A DNA stretch of 64,000 nt, from positions 124,001 through 188,000 of the forward strand of contig NZ_JYFE01000060.1 in NCBI RefSeq assembly GCF_000877395.1, written 5' to 3'. Under the pieces are notes generated by a model. That model did no database searches. It saw nothing but the letters and a program-made list of their open reading frames with translations, and was not told the origin of the DNA. The stretch comes from Jannaschia aquimarina (GTDB taxonomy: Bacteria; Pseudomonadota; Alphaproteobacteria; Rhodobacterales; Rhodobacteraceae). Position 1 is the stretch's first letter. The number at the start of each line of letters is the position of its first letter. Position numbers and translations under genes: made by a program. Shown in pieces: positions 19,262-27,038 of this stretch.

Positions 19262-20389
19262 ATGATCTTTTCGGGCGGAGGACAGGGTGGCGGCCAAGGC
19301 GGGGGCCAGGGCGGCGGACAAGGTGGAGGACAGGGCGGCGGTCAGGGCGGTGGCCAAGGCGGAGGACAGGGCGGCGGTCAGTCTCACGCCGGCGGAAGCT
19401 ACGGGCCGCAACTGAGCTATGCCATTGCCTCGACACATGACGGCGTCGGCGGCCCATGGGATTTGCGTGCAGATCCGGGCTATTCGGCTGCGCGGCCTCG
19501 CCCGGGTCCAGCCGATCTCGACTACAGGGAAGCGCCCGGGCGCATCGGGATGCTGGCCTCGGCGATCCGGTCGGCGATTTCCGTCGCGCCGGCCGGCGTC
19601 GGGTCAGCCATTGTCACGTCGGGAAATGCGACGCTGCTGAAAATCTCCCGGCCGGCGGATGGGGTCGATCTGTCCCCGCAACTGGATTTCGTTCGGGCCT
19701 ATTCCGACCTTCGCGGCGACCGGACCGGCGAAATCCTCGAGCAGACGGGCGATCTGGCCTCGTTCTTCGGCGCGGCGCTGATGTTGGATCGCGGCGGTCG
19801 GCGGCGTAGCCTGGAGCTGCTGGCCGCAGTGCAACTGGCGACGATCGACATCGAGCAGCAGGTCAAGCATCTGACATGGCTTCACAGGCCGATCGATCTC
19901 GATGCGCGGATCATGCCGATCATCCAGACACCGGATCATTCCGCTTATCCGTCGGGCCACGCGACCGAGGCATTCGCGCTGGCCACTGTTCTGCACAGGT
20001 TGGCCAGCGAAGGGCCCGAGGGTCCGCTGGCGGGGATCGCCGCTTCGGCCATTCCGTTCCGTATCGCCCATCGGATCGCGGTCAATCGGACCGTCGCGGG
20101 CGTGCATTACCCGATCGACAGCATGGCCGGTGCGATGCTCGGCTGCGCGATCGGAGACGCGATTTTCGCCATGACCGAGGGGGAAGGGGTCGGGGCGGTT
20201 TCCATGTCGGTGGCCGACGCCGGAGGAATGCCGGTCGATGCCGATTTCACGCGCACCGGACTGGCTGATCGCCTTGAGGCGGCAGCGGCGGCGGAACCTG
20301 TCGCGGACGTGCCCGACTACCTGGTCGCCGCATGGAAACGCGCCCGTGGCGAATGGGCCGTATCCGAGCACGAGGATGTCGGCCAATGA
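19262..20389 (+). CDS. PAP2/vanadium-haloperoxidase-fold protein with (GGGQ)9 N-terminus
   Basis: The protein is 375 residues. Residues 5-40 are nine perfect GGGQ repeats. The C-terminal half carries the phosphatase/haloperoxidase motif set: K202-x6-R209-P210, PSGH at 230-233, and R276-x5-H282-x3-D286, matching acid phosphatase/vanadium haloperoxidase active sites. It could be a soluble phosphatase or a halide-oxidising enzyme; the fold does not decide. No signal peptide or membrane segment is evident, unlike many PAP2 proteins. I use the ATG at 19262 (GGGGA five bases upstream); a TTG at 19250 is in frame. It overlaps the protease gene by ATGA and is therefore the first gene of that operon. 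Confidence 0.82.
   Translation: MIFSGGGQGGGQGGGQGGGQGGGQGGGQGGGQGGGQGGGQSHAGGSYGPQLSYAIASTHDGVGGPWDLRADPGYSAARPRPGPADLDYREAPGRIGMLASAIRSAISVAPAGVGSAIVTSGNATLLKISRPADGVDLSPQLDFVRAYSDLRGDRTGEILEQTGDLASFFGAALMLDRGGRRRSLELLAAVQLATIDIEQQVKHLTWLHRPIDLDARIMPIIQTPDHSAYPSGHATEAFALATVLHRLASEGPEGPLAGIAASAIPFRIAHRIAVNRTVAGVHYPIDSMAGAMLGCAIGDAIFAMTEGEGVGAVSMSVADAGGMPVDADFTRTGLADRLEAAAAAEPVADVPDYLVAAWKRARGEWAVSEHEDVGQ
19274..19381 (+). repeat. Nine 12-base units encoding (GGGQ)9
   Basis: Nine consecutive 12-base units each encode Gly-Gly-Gly-Gln. The units differ at third codon positions (CAG/CAA, GGC/GGA/GGT/GGG) while the protein repeat is perfect. Units 5-6 and 8-9 differ from each other by one base, hinting at an older internal duplication. 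The strand is very G-rich close to the start codon. Confidence 0.95.
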
Positions 20390-22488
20390 CCGGCAAATGG
20401 ACAGAATGGGATGGCACGAGCTGGGACAGCTCCAGCCAGCTGCCGGACGTGCACTGGTGGCGGATGCGCTATGGCAGCGAGGGTTTTATCGGCGAAGTCC
20501 AGACCGTCCCCATCCCCTTGCAGCCCGAAGACCCGACCTCAACTGAACCCGAGGCCGATGTCTCTCAGTCCGACCCCAGGACCGATGTAACACAGAGTGC
20601 GCCGGCAGAACCGATCGTCGGAAAGGACGGTGGTGAGCCAGTCCCGGACGGCCCCGAATACGAACCGGACGCGCTCCGGAAACTGCTTGAAGAGAACTAT
20701 GGCGGCGGGGTGGAGCAGCCCGTTCCAGGCCATGTGGGCAATGAAGGCTTCGACCCCGATGCACCCTGGTTTCCAAGCCTCTCCGAGTTTCCGGATCCTC
20801 CGTCGCCCGAGACCGCGATTACCGGCGTGATCGATACGGGGCTACCCCTATCCCATTACCGGACGACGGGTGCGGATGGCCGGACACGCATTCTGCACGC
20901 ATGGATGCAGGGTGCGGAATGGGTGCCGGCACAAAGCTACTTGCCCTTCGGCAGGGAGTTCATGAAGGCCGATATCGACAGACTGCTCTCCGATTTCCGG
21001 ATCGACCCCGCCCATCCAGAGGTCGACGAAGAGGCGCTGATCTCGTCAGCGGGCCTGAGAGACATGACCCGTGACAGGGGAGAGCGGACATTGGCCCGCA
21101 GGGTCGCCCATGGCGCCGCCGTCCTGGGACTGGCCGCCGGCCGCGACCCGATCGAGCGGGGCGGTCCGATCCTTCTGGCCAGCCTGCCCGGTCGTCAGAT
21201 CGTGGGCCTCTCGGGGACCTTTCTCGAATACTTCGTGATCTACGCGATCTACCGGATGGTCGCCTTCTGCGATCTTCTGTGGTCCCGTCTTCCAGAACAG
21301 GTGCGGCAGGCCCAGACCGTTCAGGGCTACCCTCTGGTGATCAACCTGTCCTTTGGCAAACAGGCCGGTGCGCGCGACGGTGCAAGCCCCCTTGCCGACA
21401 CGGTCCGCCTGATCAACACCGAGCGCCAGAAAAAGGGCCGGTCGCGCCTTCACGTGATCCTGCCGGCCGGAAACGAGAACCTTCTGCGCGGGAATGCGGC
21501 CGTCGAAGTGCCGTCCAACACCGATACGGAGATCGATCTTCGCGTTCCGGTCGAGGACCATACCGACACCTTCGTGGAGATCTGGTCCGATCCCGAGAAC
21601 GGTCTTGACGGCCTGGAGATCTCGGTCGCGGCTCCGGGCGCCGCGCCCCCTCCGACGGCGGTGGGTCCGCACGGCTCCGTCCAGTCCCTCACCAACCCGT
21701 CCGGTGAGGTCATCGCCTCGCTCTATGCCGAAAACCGGGTCGGCGCGGATACCCTTACCCGCAAGCTCTACACGCTGGCCGTTGCCGCCACCCAGACACA
21801 TGGCGAGCGTCCGGAAGCGCCGTCGGGATCATGGCGGATCCGTCTGGCCCATGCAGGTGGCGACGTCAGAAAGGCGCGGATCAATGTCCAGACCGACCAA
21901 TCCGCCCGCGACGGGGCGTCGACGGGTCGTCGGGCCCATCTCTTCGACGCCGAGTACCAGCGTTACGATCCGACGGATGGCCGCGTGGTCGACAGTTGTG
22001 ACTACAGACCAGCGCCGGTCGCGGCACTCGCGCTGCCGCCGGCTGCCGAAGCCGCAGGCGCCACGGTAAGCCGGTTCGGAACGCTCAACGCGCTGAGCCA
22101 CGGGGAAGGCCTCATCACGGTCGCTGGATACCGGGAATCCGATGGGCGGCCCGCCCCGTACTCGTCGACGGGACGGAATGGGTTCGATCCGGATTTCGCG
22201 ATGGCCACCGACAAGGGACCGGCGACGTTCGGCGTCCTGACCTCCGGTGCCGCGGATGGGTCGACGGTTGCCGTCCGCGGAACCAGTTTCGGGTGTGCGA
22301 TGGCGACCCGCCAGGCAGCGGCCGCCCTTCGGGGCCGGCCCGGCCACGGGTTCGATCTGGCAAATTTCCTCCGTGCGAGCCTCACGCCGGTGCAGCAGCC
22401 CCCGAGCTGGGGCGCGGCCTGCTCCGCAAAGGTCGGGCCCGCAAGATTGACGAACCCGGTCACGCGATTGCGTGCCGCGCCGCGTTAG
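20386..22488 (+). CDS. S8 (subtilisin-like) serine peptidase
   Basis: This 700-residue protein has the complete subtilase triad: Asp150 in ITGVIDTGLPL, His242 in RRVAHGAAVLGLAAG, and Ser634 in RGTSFGCAMATRQAA, plus the oxyanion-type Asn in LPAGNENLLRGN near residue 375. An insertion of about 80 residues separates the Asp and His blocks. The first 140 residues are acidic, Pro-rich and Trp-rich at the very N-terminus (KWTEWDGTSWD) with no signal peptide. A beta-rich stretch (about 390-530) lies before the Ser block. It is coupled by ATGA overlap to the PAP2-fold gene. The substrate is unknown; a cytoplasmic or non-classically exported protease is implied. Confidence 0.88.
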   Translation: MTGKWTEWDGTSWDSSSQLPDVHWWRMRYGSEGFIGEVQTVPIPLQPEDPTSTEPEADVSQSDPRTDVTQSAPAEPIVGKDGGEPVPDGPEYEPDALRKLLEENYGGGVEQPVPGHVGNEGFDPDAPWFPSLSEFPDPPSPETAITGVIDTGLPLSHYRTTGADGRTRILHAWMQGAEWVPAQSYLPFGREFMKADIDRLLSDFRIDPAHPEVDEEALISSAGLRDMTRDRGERTLARRVAHGAAVLGLAAGRDPIERGGPILLASLPGRQIVGLSGTFLEYFVIYAIYRMVAFCDLLWSRLPEQVRQAQTVQGYPLVINLSFGKQAGARDGASPLADTVRLINTERQKKGRSRLHVILPAGNENLLRGNAAVEVPSNTDTEIDLRVPVEDHTDTFVEIWSDPENGLDGLEISVAAPGAAPPPTAVGPHGSVQSLTNPSGEVIASLYAENRVGADTLTRKLYTLAVAATQTHGERPEAPSGSWRIRLAHAGGDVRKARINVQTDQSARDGASTGRRAHLFDAEYQRYDPTDGRVVDSCDYRPAPVAALALPPAAEAAGATVSRFGTLNALSHGEGLITVAGYRESDGRPAPYSSTGRNGFDPDFAMATDKGPATFGVLTSGAADGSTVAVRGTSFGCAMATRQAAAALRGRPGHGFDLANFLRASLTPVQQPPSWGAACSAKVGPARLTNPVTRLRAAPR

Positions 22489-22542
22489 GCCCTCAATGGC
22501 CACCAGCCAACCGATCCGATTTCAGATCCGAGGATTTCGAAC

Positions 22543-23250
22543 ATGAACGCCCAGATCATGCCGACCATGACGCCAACCGCACATGTGCCCCTGGCCGCGC
22601 TTCTCGCGTGCTGCGTCCGCCCCCTCCATGCCTGCGGTGCATTTTCCGGCGATCCGGCCTTCGGGGCCGCCGAGGCTTCGGATCGCGTCTTCTACCGCAA
22701 GGGTGGTCCGACGCACGCGCTGACGAAAGCCTTCTCGTTCAACCACGAGGGAACGGTCTGGTCGGCCCCCATTGGGGCGGCGACCGATGGCGCATGCCTG
22801 CCCGAATGGGCCCGGACGATCGTTCCTACCTCGATGGAGCCCGCCTTCGCGAAGGCTGCGATCCTTCACGACCACCACTGTCTCGTCGCGGAACGGACAT
22901 ACCTCGAGACGCATCGCATGTTCTTCCATGCGCTCGTCGCGGCGGGCCTCGCCCCCACCAAGGCGGCGGCCCTCTACGCGGCGATTGTCGTCGCCGGACC
23001 GACATGGACCATTCTGCTGCCGACGGGACTGCCGATCGGATCGGCGACCGAACGGGCCCCTATCCGGGTGATCGACCGAACCGATGCGATCTATGTCGAT
23101 CCCGGCATGGGCGCGCTGCTGGCGGAACTAGGCGAGCGGATCGCGGTCGAGGGACTGGACGATATCGAAACGCTCGAACGGCTCGCGATCCAGCACCGGC
23201 TCAATCTCGATCTTCCGCTGCCTGCTCCGATCCGGGTCTTGGAAGGCTGA
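22543..23250 (+). CDS. DUF1353 domain protein
   Basis: This 235-residue protein matches the DUF1353 pattern: APIGAATDGACLPEWARTIV (residues about 75-95), AKAAILHDHHC, then ETHRMFFHALVAAGLAPTKAAALYAAIVVAGP. The conserved Asp, His-Asp and His positions could bind a metal, but no function is established for this family, which also occurs in phages. The N-terminal 35 residues contain a hydrophobic run (VPLAALLACCVRPLHACGAF) that could be a weak signal or lipobox-like leader. GAGGA eight bases upstream supports the ATG. It is 54 bases after the protease stop and likely cotranscribed with it. Confidence 0.7.
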   Translation: MNAQIMPTMTPTAHVPLAALLACCVRPLHACGAFSGDPAFGAAEASDRVFYRKGGPTHALTKAFSFNHEGTVWSAPIGAATDGACLPEWARTIVPTSMEPAFAKAAILHDHHCLVAERTYLETHRMFFHALVAAGLAPTKAAALYAAIVVAGPTWTILLPTGLPIGSATERAPIRVIDRTDAIYVDPGMGALLAELGERIAVEGLDDIETLERLAIQHRLNLDLPLPAPIRVLEG

Positions 23251-23287
23251 AGGCGACTCTCGGAAGACGGAGAAAGGCGGGCTCTGC

Positions 23288-23317
23288 TTGCCCCGCCCGA
23301 CGGCATCGCCCTAGTCT
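23288..23317 (+). promoter_or_regulatory. Predicted promoter giving a leaderless TIM-barrel mRNA
   Basis: TTGCCC at 23288-23293 and TAGTCT at 23312-23317 (18-base spacer) end five bases before the ATG at 23323, so transcription would begin at or beside the start codon. No ribosome-binding site is present (CCCCC precedes ATG). The -35 part lies in a hairpin (stems 23276-23281 and 23292-23297) that could also end the upstream transcript. Confidence 0.4.
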
Positions 23318-23322
23318 CCCCC

Positions 23323-24285
23323 ATGTCTCGACCGAACCGCCCGCGCTACGCGACCCGTCTGAACGCCTTCAAGCCGCTGGGAGGTGGCATCCTCGACTGG
23401 ATCGGAGCCGCAGGCGAGGCCGGGCTGGACGCGGCGGACCTGAATTATCCCGACCATTTCGATGGAACGCCCCGGGACGATGTTTCGGCGGCAATGGGTC
23501 GCGCGGGGTTGCAACTAAATGGCCTCGCGATGCGGTATTATTCCGATCCCGGCTTCAAGCTCGGGGCCTTCACGAACCCCGACGAGGCCACACGACGGCG
23601 GGCGATCGACCTCACAAAACGGGGCATGGACACGTGCCGCGCCATGGGCGGCGAGGTGATGACGCTCTGGATGGGCCAGGATGGTGTCGATTACGCGCTT
23701 CAGGCCGACTTCCGAAGGCTTTGGGACGACATGATCGACGCCCTGCGCGAGGTTGCGGATCACGATCCGGACCTTGCGATCGCGGTCGAATACAAGCCCG
23801 ACGAACCCCGCGCCCTGGCTCTCCTTCGCGATATCGGGCACACGCTTCTGGCCGTCCGAGAGGCGGAACGCCGGAATCTGGGCGTAACGCTGGACTTCGC
23901 CCATGTCCTCTATGCGGGCGAGATGCCGGCCTGTTCCGCGATGCTGGCGGCGCGTCATTCCCGGCTGCTGGGCGTGCATCTGAACGACGGATATGGTCGC
24001 CGCGACGATGGGCTCATGGTCGGCACGGTCCATCCGGTCGCGACTGTCGAACTCTTCGTCGAACTGCACCGGATCGGCTATGACGGGGCGATCTACTTCG
24101 ACACGTTCCCCGATGCCGGAGGCACGCATCCGGTCGAGGAGGCGCGCACGAACCTCGCCATCGTGGAGCGCTTGCGATCCATCGCGCTCTCGCTCGCGGA
24201 CGATGCGGAGCTGCAATCGGCCATCGCCGCGCAGGATGCCGCGGCGAGCCAACGCATCGTCGCGCGCGCGCTCTACGGCGCATGA
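23323..24285 (+). CDS. Xylose-isomerase-like TIM-barrel sugar isomerase/epimerase
   Basis: This 320-residue protein has the AP_endonuc_2/sugar isomerase fold. The metal-site strands are recognisable as IAVEYKPDEPR (Glu), GVTLDFAHVLYAGE (Asp, His), LLGVHLNDGYG (His, Asp) and GAIYFDTFPDAGG (Asp). It would isomerise or epimerise a ketose or aldose with a divalent metal, in the style of L-rhamnose isomerase/D-tagatose epimerase relatives. It overlaps the second PfkB kinase by ATGA, so the pair likely acts as isomerase then kinase. It appears leaderless. Confidence 0.82.
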   Translation: MSRPNRPRYATRLNAFKPLGGGILDWIGAAGEAGLDAADLNYPDHFDGTPRDDVSAAMGRAGLQLNGLAMRYYSDPGFKLGAFTNPDEATRRRAIDLTKRGMDTCRAMGGEVMTLWMGQDGVDYALQADFRRLWDDMIDALREVADHDPDLAIAVEYKPDEPRALALLRDIGHTLLAVREAERRNLGVTLDFAHVLYAGEMPACSAMLAARHSRLLGVHLNDGYGRRDDGLMVGTVHPVATVELFVELHRIGYDGAIYFDTFPDAGGTHPVEEARTNLAIVERLRSIALSLADDAELQSAIAAQDAAASQRIVARALYGA

Positions 24286-25058
24286 GTGTCCTCGTTCTGG
24301 GCGCGCTTCACTGGGACACCGTCGTGCGTGCGCCCAGATTGCCAGAACTGGACGAGACCCTGAACGGCCGCGACGTCGTCTATCGTTTCGGCGGCAAGGG
24401 CGGGAACCAGGCTCTCGCGGCGGCCCGCGCCGGGGCAGAGACCGCGATATGGGGCAGGGTGGGGGATGATGCGGCGGGAAACGCGATGCTTGCGGAACTC
24501 GACCGGGCCGGGGTCGACCGGGCCGGGATCCGTCGCATCCCGGGCGCCTCGGGGATGAGCGTCGCCATCTCGGTCGATGGTGGGGAATACGGGGCGGTCG
24601 TCGTGACCGGCGCGAATGCCGCGAATGACGGCGAGGGGGAGGTCCCGTCCGATACCCGGATCATCCTGCTGCAGAACGAGGTGCCGGAGACCGCGAACCT
24701 GACGCTCGCGCGGCGGAAGGGCGAGGCGACGGTCATCCTGAACGCCGCCCCCTCACGACCGGTCGACCCGGCGCTTGCATCGCTCGTCGATATCTGGGTC
24801 GTGAATCGCGTCGAAGCCGCCGGGCTGGGCAAGGTCGCGGGGTCCGTGATCGAGACGAGGGGGGCGGAGGGCTGCCTGCTTTGGCGTGAGGGATCACGGA
24901 TGGCCTTTCCGGTCGCCCCCCTCGCGGGAGAAGGCCATGGCGCCGGCGATGTCTTCTGCGGCACGCTAGCCGCCCGGATGGATGCGGGCGATAGCTTGGA
25001 AAGCGCAATCGAGGCGGCCCAGCGATCGGCCGGTCGCCACGTTTCCCGGTCAGGTTAG
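24282..25058 (+). CDS. PfkB family sugar kinase, short form
   Basis: This 258-residue kinase is about 40 residues shorter than typical ribokinases but keeps both signatures: RFGGKGGNQALAAARAGAET near residue 38 and GEGHGAGDVFCGTLAARM near residue 222 with the catalytic Asp. The shortening is in the central domain, where the NEVPETANLTLA and VVNRVEAAGLG blocks lie close together. It is translationally coupled to the isomerase upstream and likely phosphorylates its product. Its 3' end overlaps the convergent amidohydrolase gene by 9 bases. Confidence 0.82.
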   Translation: MSVLVLGALHWDTVVRAPRLPELDETLNGRDVVYRFGGKGGNQALAAARAGAETAIWGRVGDDAAGNAMLAELDRAGVDRAGIRRIPGASGMSVAISVDGGEYGAVVVTGANAANDGEGEVPSDTRIILLQNEVPETANLTLARRKGEATVILNAAPSRPVDPALASLVDIWVVNRVEAAGLGKVAGSVIETRGAEGCLLWREGSRMAFPVAPLAGEGHGAGDVFCGTLAARMDAGDSLESAIEAAQRSAGRHVSRSG

Positions 25059-25880
25059 CCCGTAGGCCTCTGCGGCCGTGCCTCCGAAAATGCGATCCCG
25101 CTCGGCCCGGGTCAGGTCATTGGTCAGAACCCGCGCCGCATCCCACCATCGACCGTATTCGGCCCGGAGGCGGCAGACGGGCCAATCGCTGCCCCAGAGT
25201 ACCCGGTCCGGCCCGAATTCCCGCAGGACGTGGTCCGCATAGGGGCGCAGCTGATCCACCGTCCAATCGGCCGCAGCCTCGGTGACGAGGCCCGATAGCT
25301 TGCAATAGGCGCCGGTATCCCGTGCCAGCCGCGTCATTCCCGCCTTCCACCCGGCCCAATTCGATCCGGTCGCGATGTCGGGCTTCATGCAATGGTCGAT
25401 CACGACACGCATGTCAGGGTGACGGGTCAGGATGCTGTGGAAGTTCTCCAGATGCGCGGGAAAGCCCAGCGCGTCGAAGGTCAGGTCCAGTTCGGTCACG
25501 GCGTCGTAGGCCCAGGCCACGTCTTCCCGCAACATCCAGTCCACGTCCGGGATATCCTGGATCATGGGCCTTATGCCCCTCAGCTTGGGATGGCCCGCGA
25601 TCCGCGCCAGCACGTCGCGATGTGCGGCGATCTCGAAATCGACCCACCCGACGACGCCGAGGATCCAGCCGGTCGCGTCGGCGAGGCCCAGCATGTATTC
25701 CGTCTCGTCCACGGTGGCGGCGGCCTGGACCAGGATCGCGGCGTCGATCCCGTGGGCGTCGAGATTGGGTTTCATGTCCTGAGGCCTATAGGCGCGGTTC
25801 AGGATCGGTTCGCCTTTCGGCATCCAGTCGTAATCGCCACGGGCGGGCTGCCAGAGATGGTGATGTGCGTCTATCCTCAC
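25050..25880 (-). CDS. Amidohydrolase, sugar lactonase type (L-fuconolactonase-like)
   Basis: This 276-residue protein belongs to amidohydrolase family 2. It opens with MRIDAHHHLWQP (the metal-site HxH), has VVIDHCMKP in the middle, CKLSGL near residue 195, and ends its barrel with RVLWGSDWPVCRL (catalytic Asp). This set is typical of L-fucono-1,5-lactonase and L-rhamnonolactonase enzymes. With the aldose dehydrogenase gene just upstream it fits the second step of oxidative deoxy-sugar breakdown: lactone to acid. It begins with GTG and lacks a strong ribosome-binding site. Confidence 0.85.
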   Translation of the reverse strand: MRIDAHHHLWQPARGDYDWMPKGEPILNRAYRPQDMKPNLDAHGIDAAILVQAAATVDETEYMLGLADATGWILGVVGWVDFEIAAHRDVLARIAGHPKLRGIRPMIQDIPDVDWMLREDVAWAYDAVTELDLTFDALGFPAHLENFHSILTRHPDMRVVIDHCMKPDIATGSNWAGWKAGMTRLARDTGAYCKLSGLVTEAAADWTVDQLRPYADHVLREFGPDRVLWGSDWPVCRLRAEYGRWWDAARVLTNDLTRAERDRIFGGTAAEAYGLT

Positions 25881-25956
25881 GACGCGACTGGGCCTGCCGG
25901 AGGAAGCGAGGGGCCAACCCCTCGCGCTCCCCGGGATACTTCCGGCAGGATGAGGG

Positions 25957-26982
25957 TCATGTCGGCGCGTCCTGACGCATCAGACCCTCGGACTTGAGAT
26001 CATCCCAAAGGGCAGACGGAATATCCGCGGCCGCGGCCTGAAGGTTCGAGGCCATCTCCTCGCGCCCCTGACCGCCGGGGATCACGCTGACGGTACAGGG
26101 ATGCAGCAGGGGGAAGCGGAACGCCGCGTCGACCATTCGGACCTTGTGGGCCTCGCAGACCCTCTGGATGGCTGCGACGCGGTCGAGGATCTCTTCGGGT
26201 GCGAGTTCGTAATTGTAGTAGGCCCCGGGCTTCGGCCCGGTGGCGAGGATGCCGGAATTGTACGGACCGCCCGTGACGATTCCGATACCGCGCGCTTCGC
26301 AGAGGGGCAGGAACGTCTCCAGCGCCTCCTGCTCCAGCAGGGTGTAGCGCCCGGCCAGCAGGAACAGATCGTAATCCCCACGCTCTGCAAGCTGTTGACA
26401 GACCTCCCACTCGTTCACGCCCGCGCCGAAGGCCTCGATGACACCTTCGCTCCGCATCCGCTCGAGCGCGTGGTATCCCCCCGCCATCAACTGATCGACC
26501 TTGGCGTTCACGTTGGCCCGGCTGCCCTGGTTCGGCACGTCGATGTCATGGGCAAAGAGAATGTCGATCCGGTCGACGCCCAGACGTTCGAAGCTGGCCT
26601 CCAGGCTGCGCATGACGCCGTCATAGCTGTAATCGTAGACCTCGCGCCGGGCGGGAACGTCGAACCACTTGCCGTGTCCGTCCCGGGTCTCTTCGGTGGC
26701 CGGCACAAGGTAGCGCCCGACCTTGCTGCTGAGCACGTACTCGTCGCGCGGCTTGTCGCGCAGGAAGCGGTTGAGCCGCGTCTCGGACAGCCCGAAGCCA
26801 TAGAGCGGGGCTGTATCGTAATACCGGACACCCCCATCCCAGGCGGCCTGAAGGATCGCATCCGCCTCGTCGTCGCTGATGGCGCGGTAGAGGTTGCCCA
26901 GCGGCGCCGTTCCGAACCCGATCTCGGTGAAGGTCAGGCCGCCATTGTCCAGGCGGTCCCAATGTCGTGTCGCTTGCGTCAT
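25957..26982 (-). CDS. Aldo/keto reductase, D-threo-aldose (L-fucose) dehydrogenase-like
   Basis: This 341-residue aldo/keto reductase has EIGFGTAPLGNLYRAIS at the start, the catalytic region VRYYDTAPLYGFGLSE, a DILFAHDIDVPNQ centre and GIVTGGPYNSGIL, the pattern of D-threo-aldose 1-dehydrogenases that oxidise L-fucose and related sugars to lactones with NAD(P). It precedes the lactonase-like gene on the same strand (76-base gap) and follows two sugar permeases. Together with FucU this suggests an oxidative L-fucose-type route; the later enzymes (dehydratase, aldolase) are not in the window. Confidence 0.85.
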   Translation of the reverse strand: MTQATRHWDRLDNGGLTFTEIGFGTAPLGNLYRAISDDEADAILQAAWDGGVRYYDTAPLYGFGLSETRLNRFLRDKPRDEYVLSSKVGRYLVPATEETRDGHGKWFDVPARREVYDYSYDGVMRSLEASFERLGVDRIDILFAHDIDVPNQGSRANVNAKVDQLMAGGYHALERMRSEGVIEAFGAGVNEWEVCQQLAERGDYDLFLLAGRYTLLEQEALETFLPLCEARGIGIVTGGPYNSGILATGPKPGAYYNYELAPEEILDRVAAIQRVCEAHKVRMVDAAFRFPLLHPCTVSVIPGGQGREEMASNLQAAAADIPSALWDDLKSEGLMRQDAPT

Positions 26983-27000
26983 GCCGTCCTCCCGACGGTG

Positions 27001-27029
27001 ATGCTAGTCCGGCAGATCCGGCCGCGCCA
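27001..27029 (-). promoter_or_regulatory. Possible promoter for the aldose dehydrogenase gene
   Basis: Reading the minus strand, TGGCGC (27024-27029) and TAGCAT (27001-27006) have a 17-base spacer and lie just upstream of the gene at 26982, within the 56-base gap to the permease stop. The -35 is poor, so readthrough from the permeases is also possible. Confidence 0.3.
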
Positions 27030-27038
27030 GCGCGGGCG

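Noticed and set aside
19274-19381. Tandem repeat as a CRISPR-like array
   Set aside because: The 12-base units are contiguous, in frame and encode (GGGQ)9; there are no spacers.
24282-25058. Short PfkB kinase considered as a pseudogene
   Set aside because: Both the GGKGGNQ and GAGD motifs are intact, it has no internal stop, and it is coupled to the isomerase gene, so it is probably functional though short.
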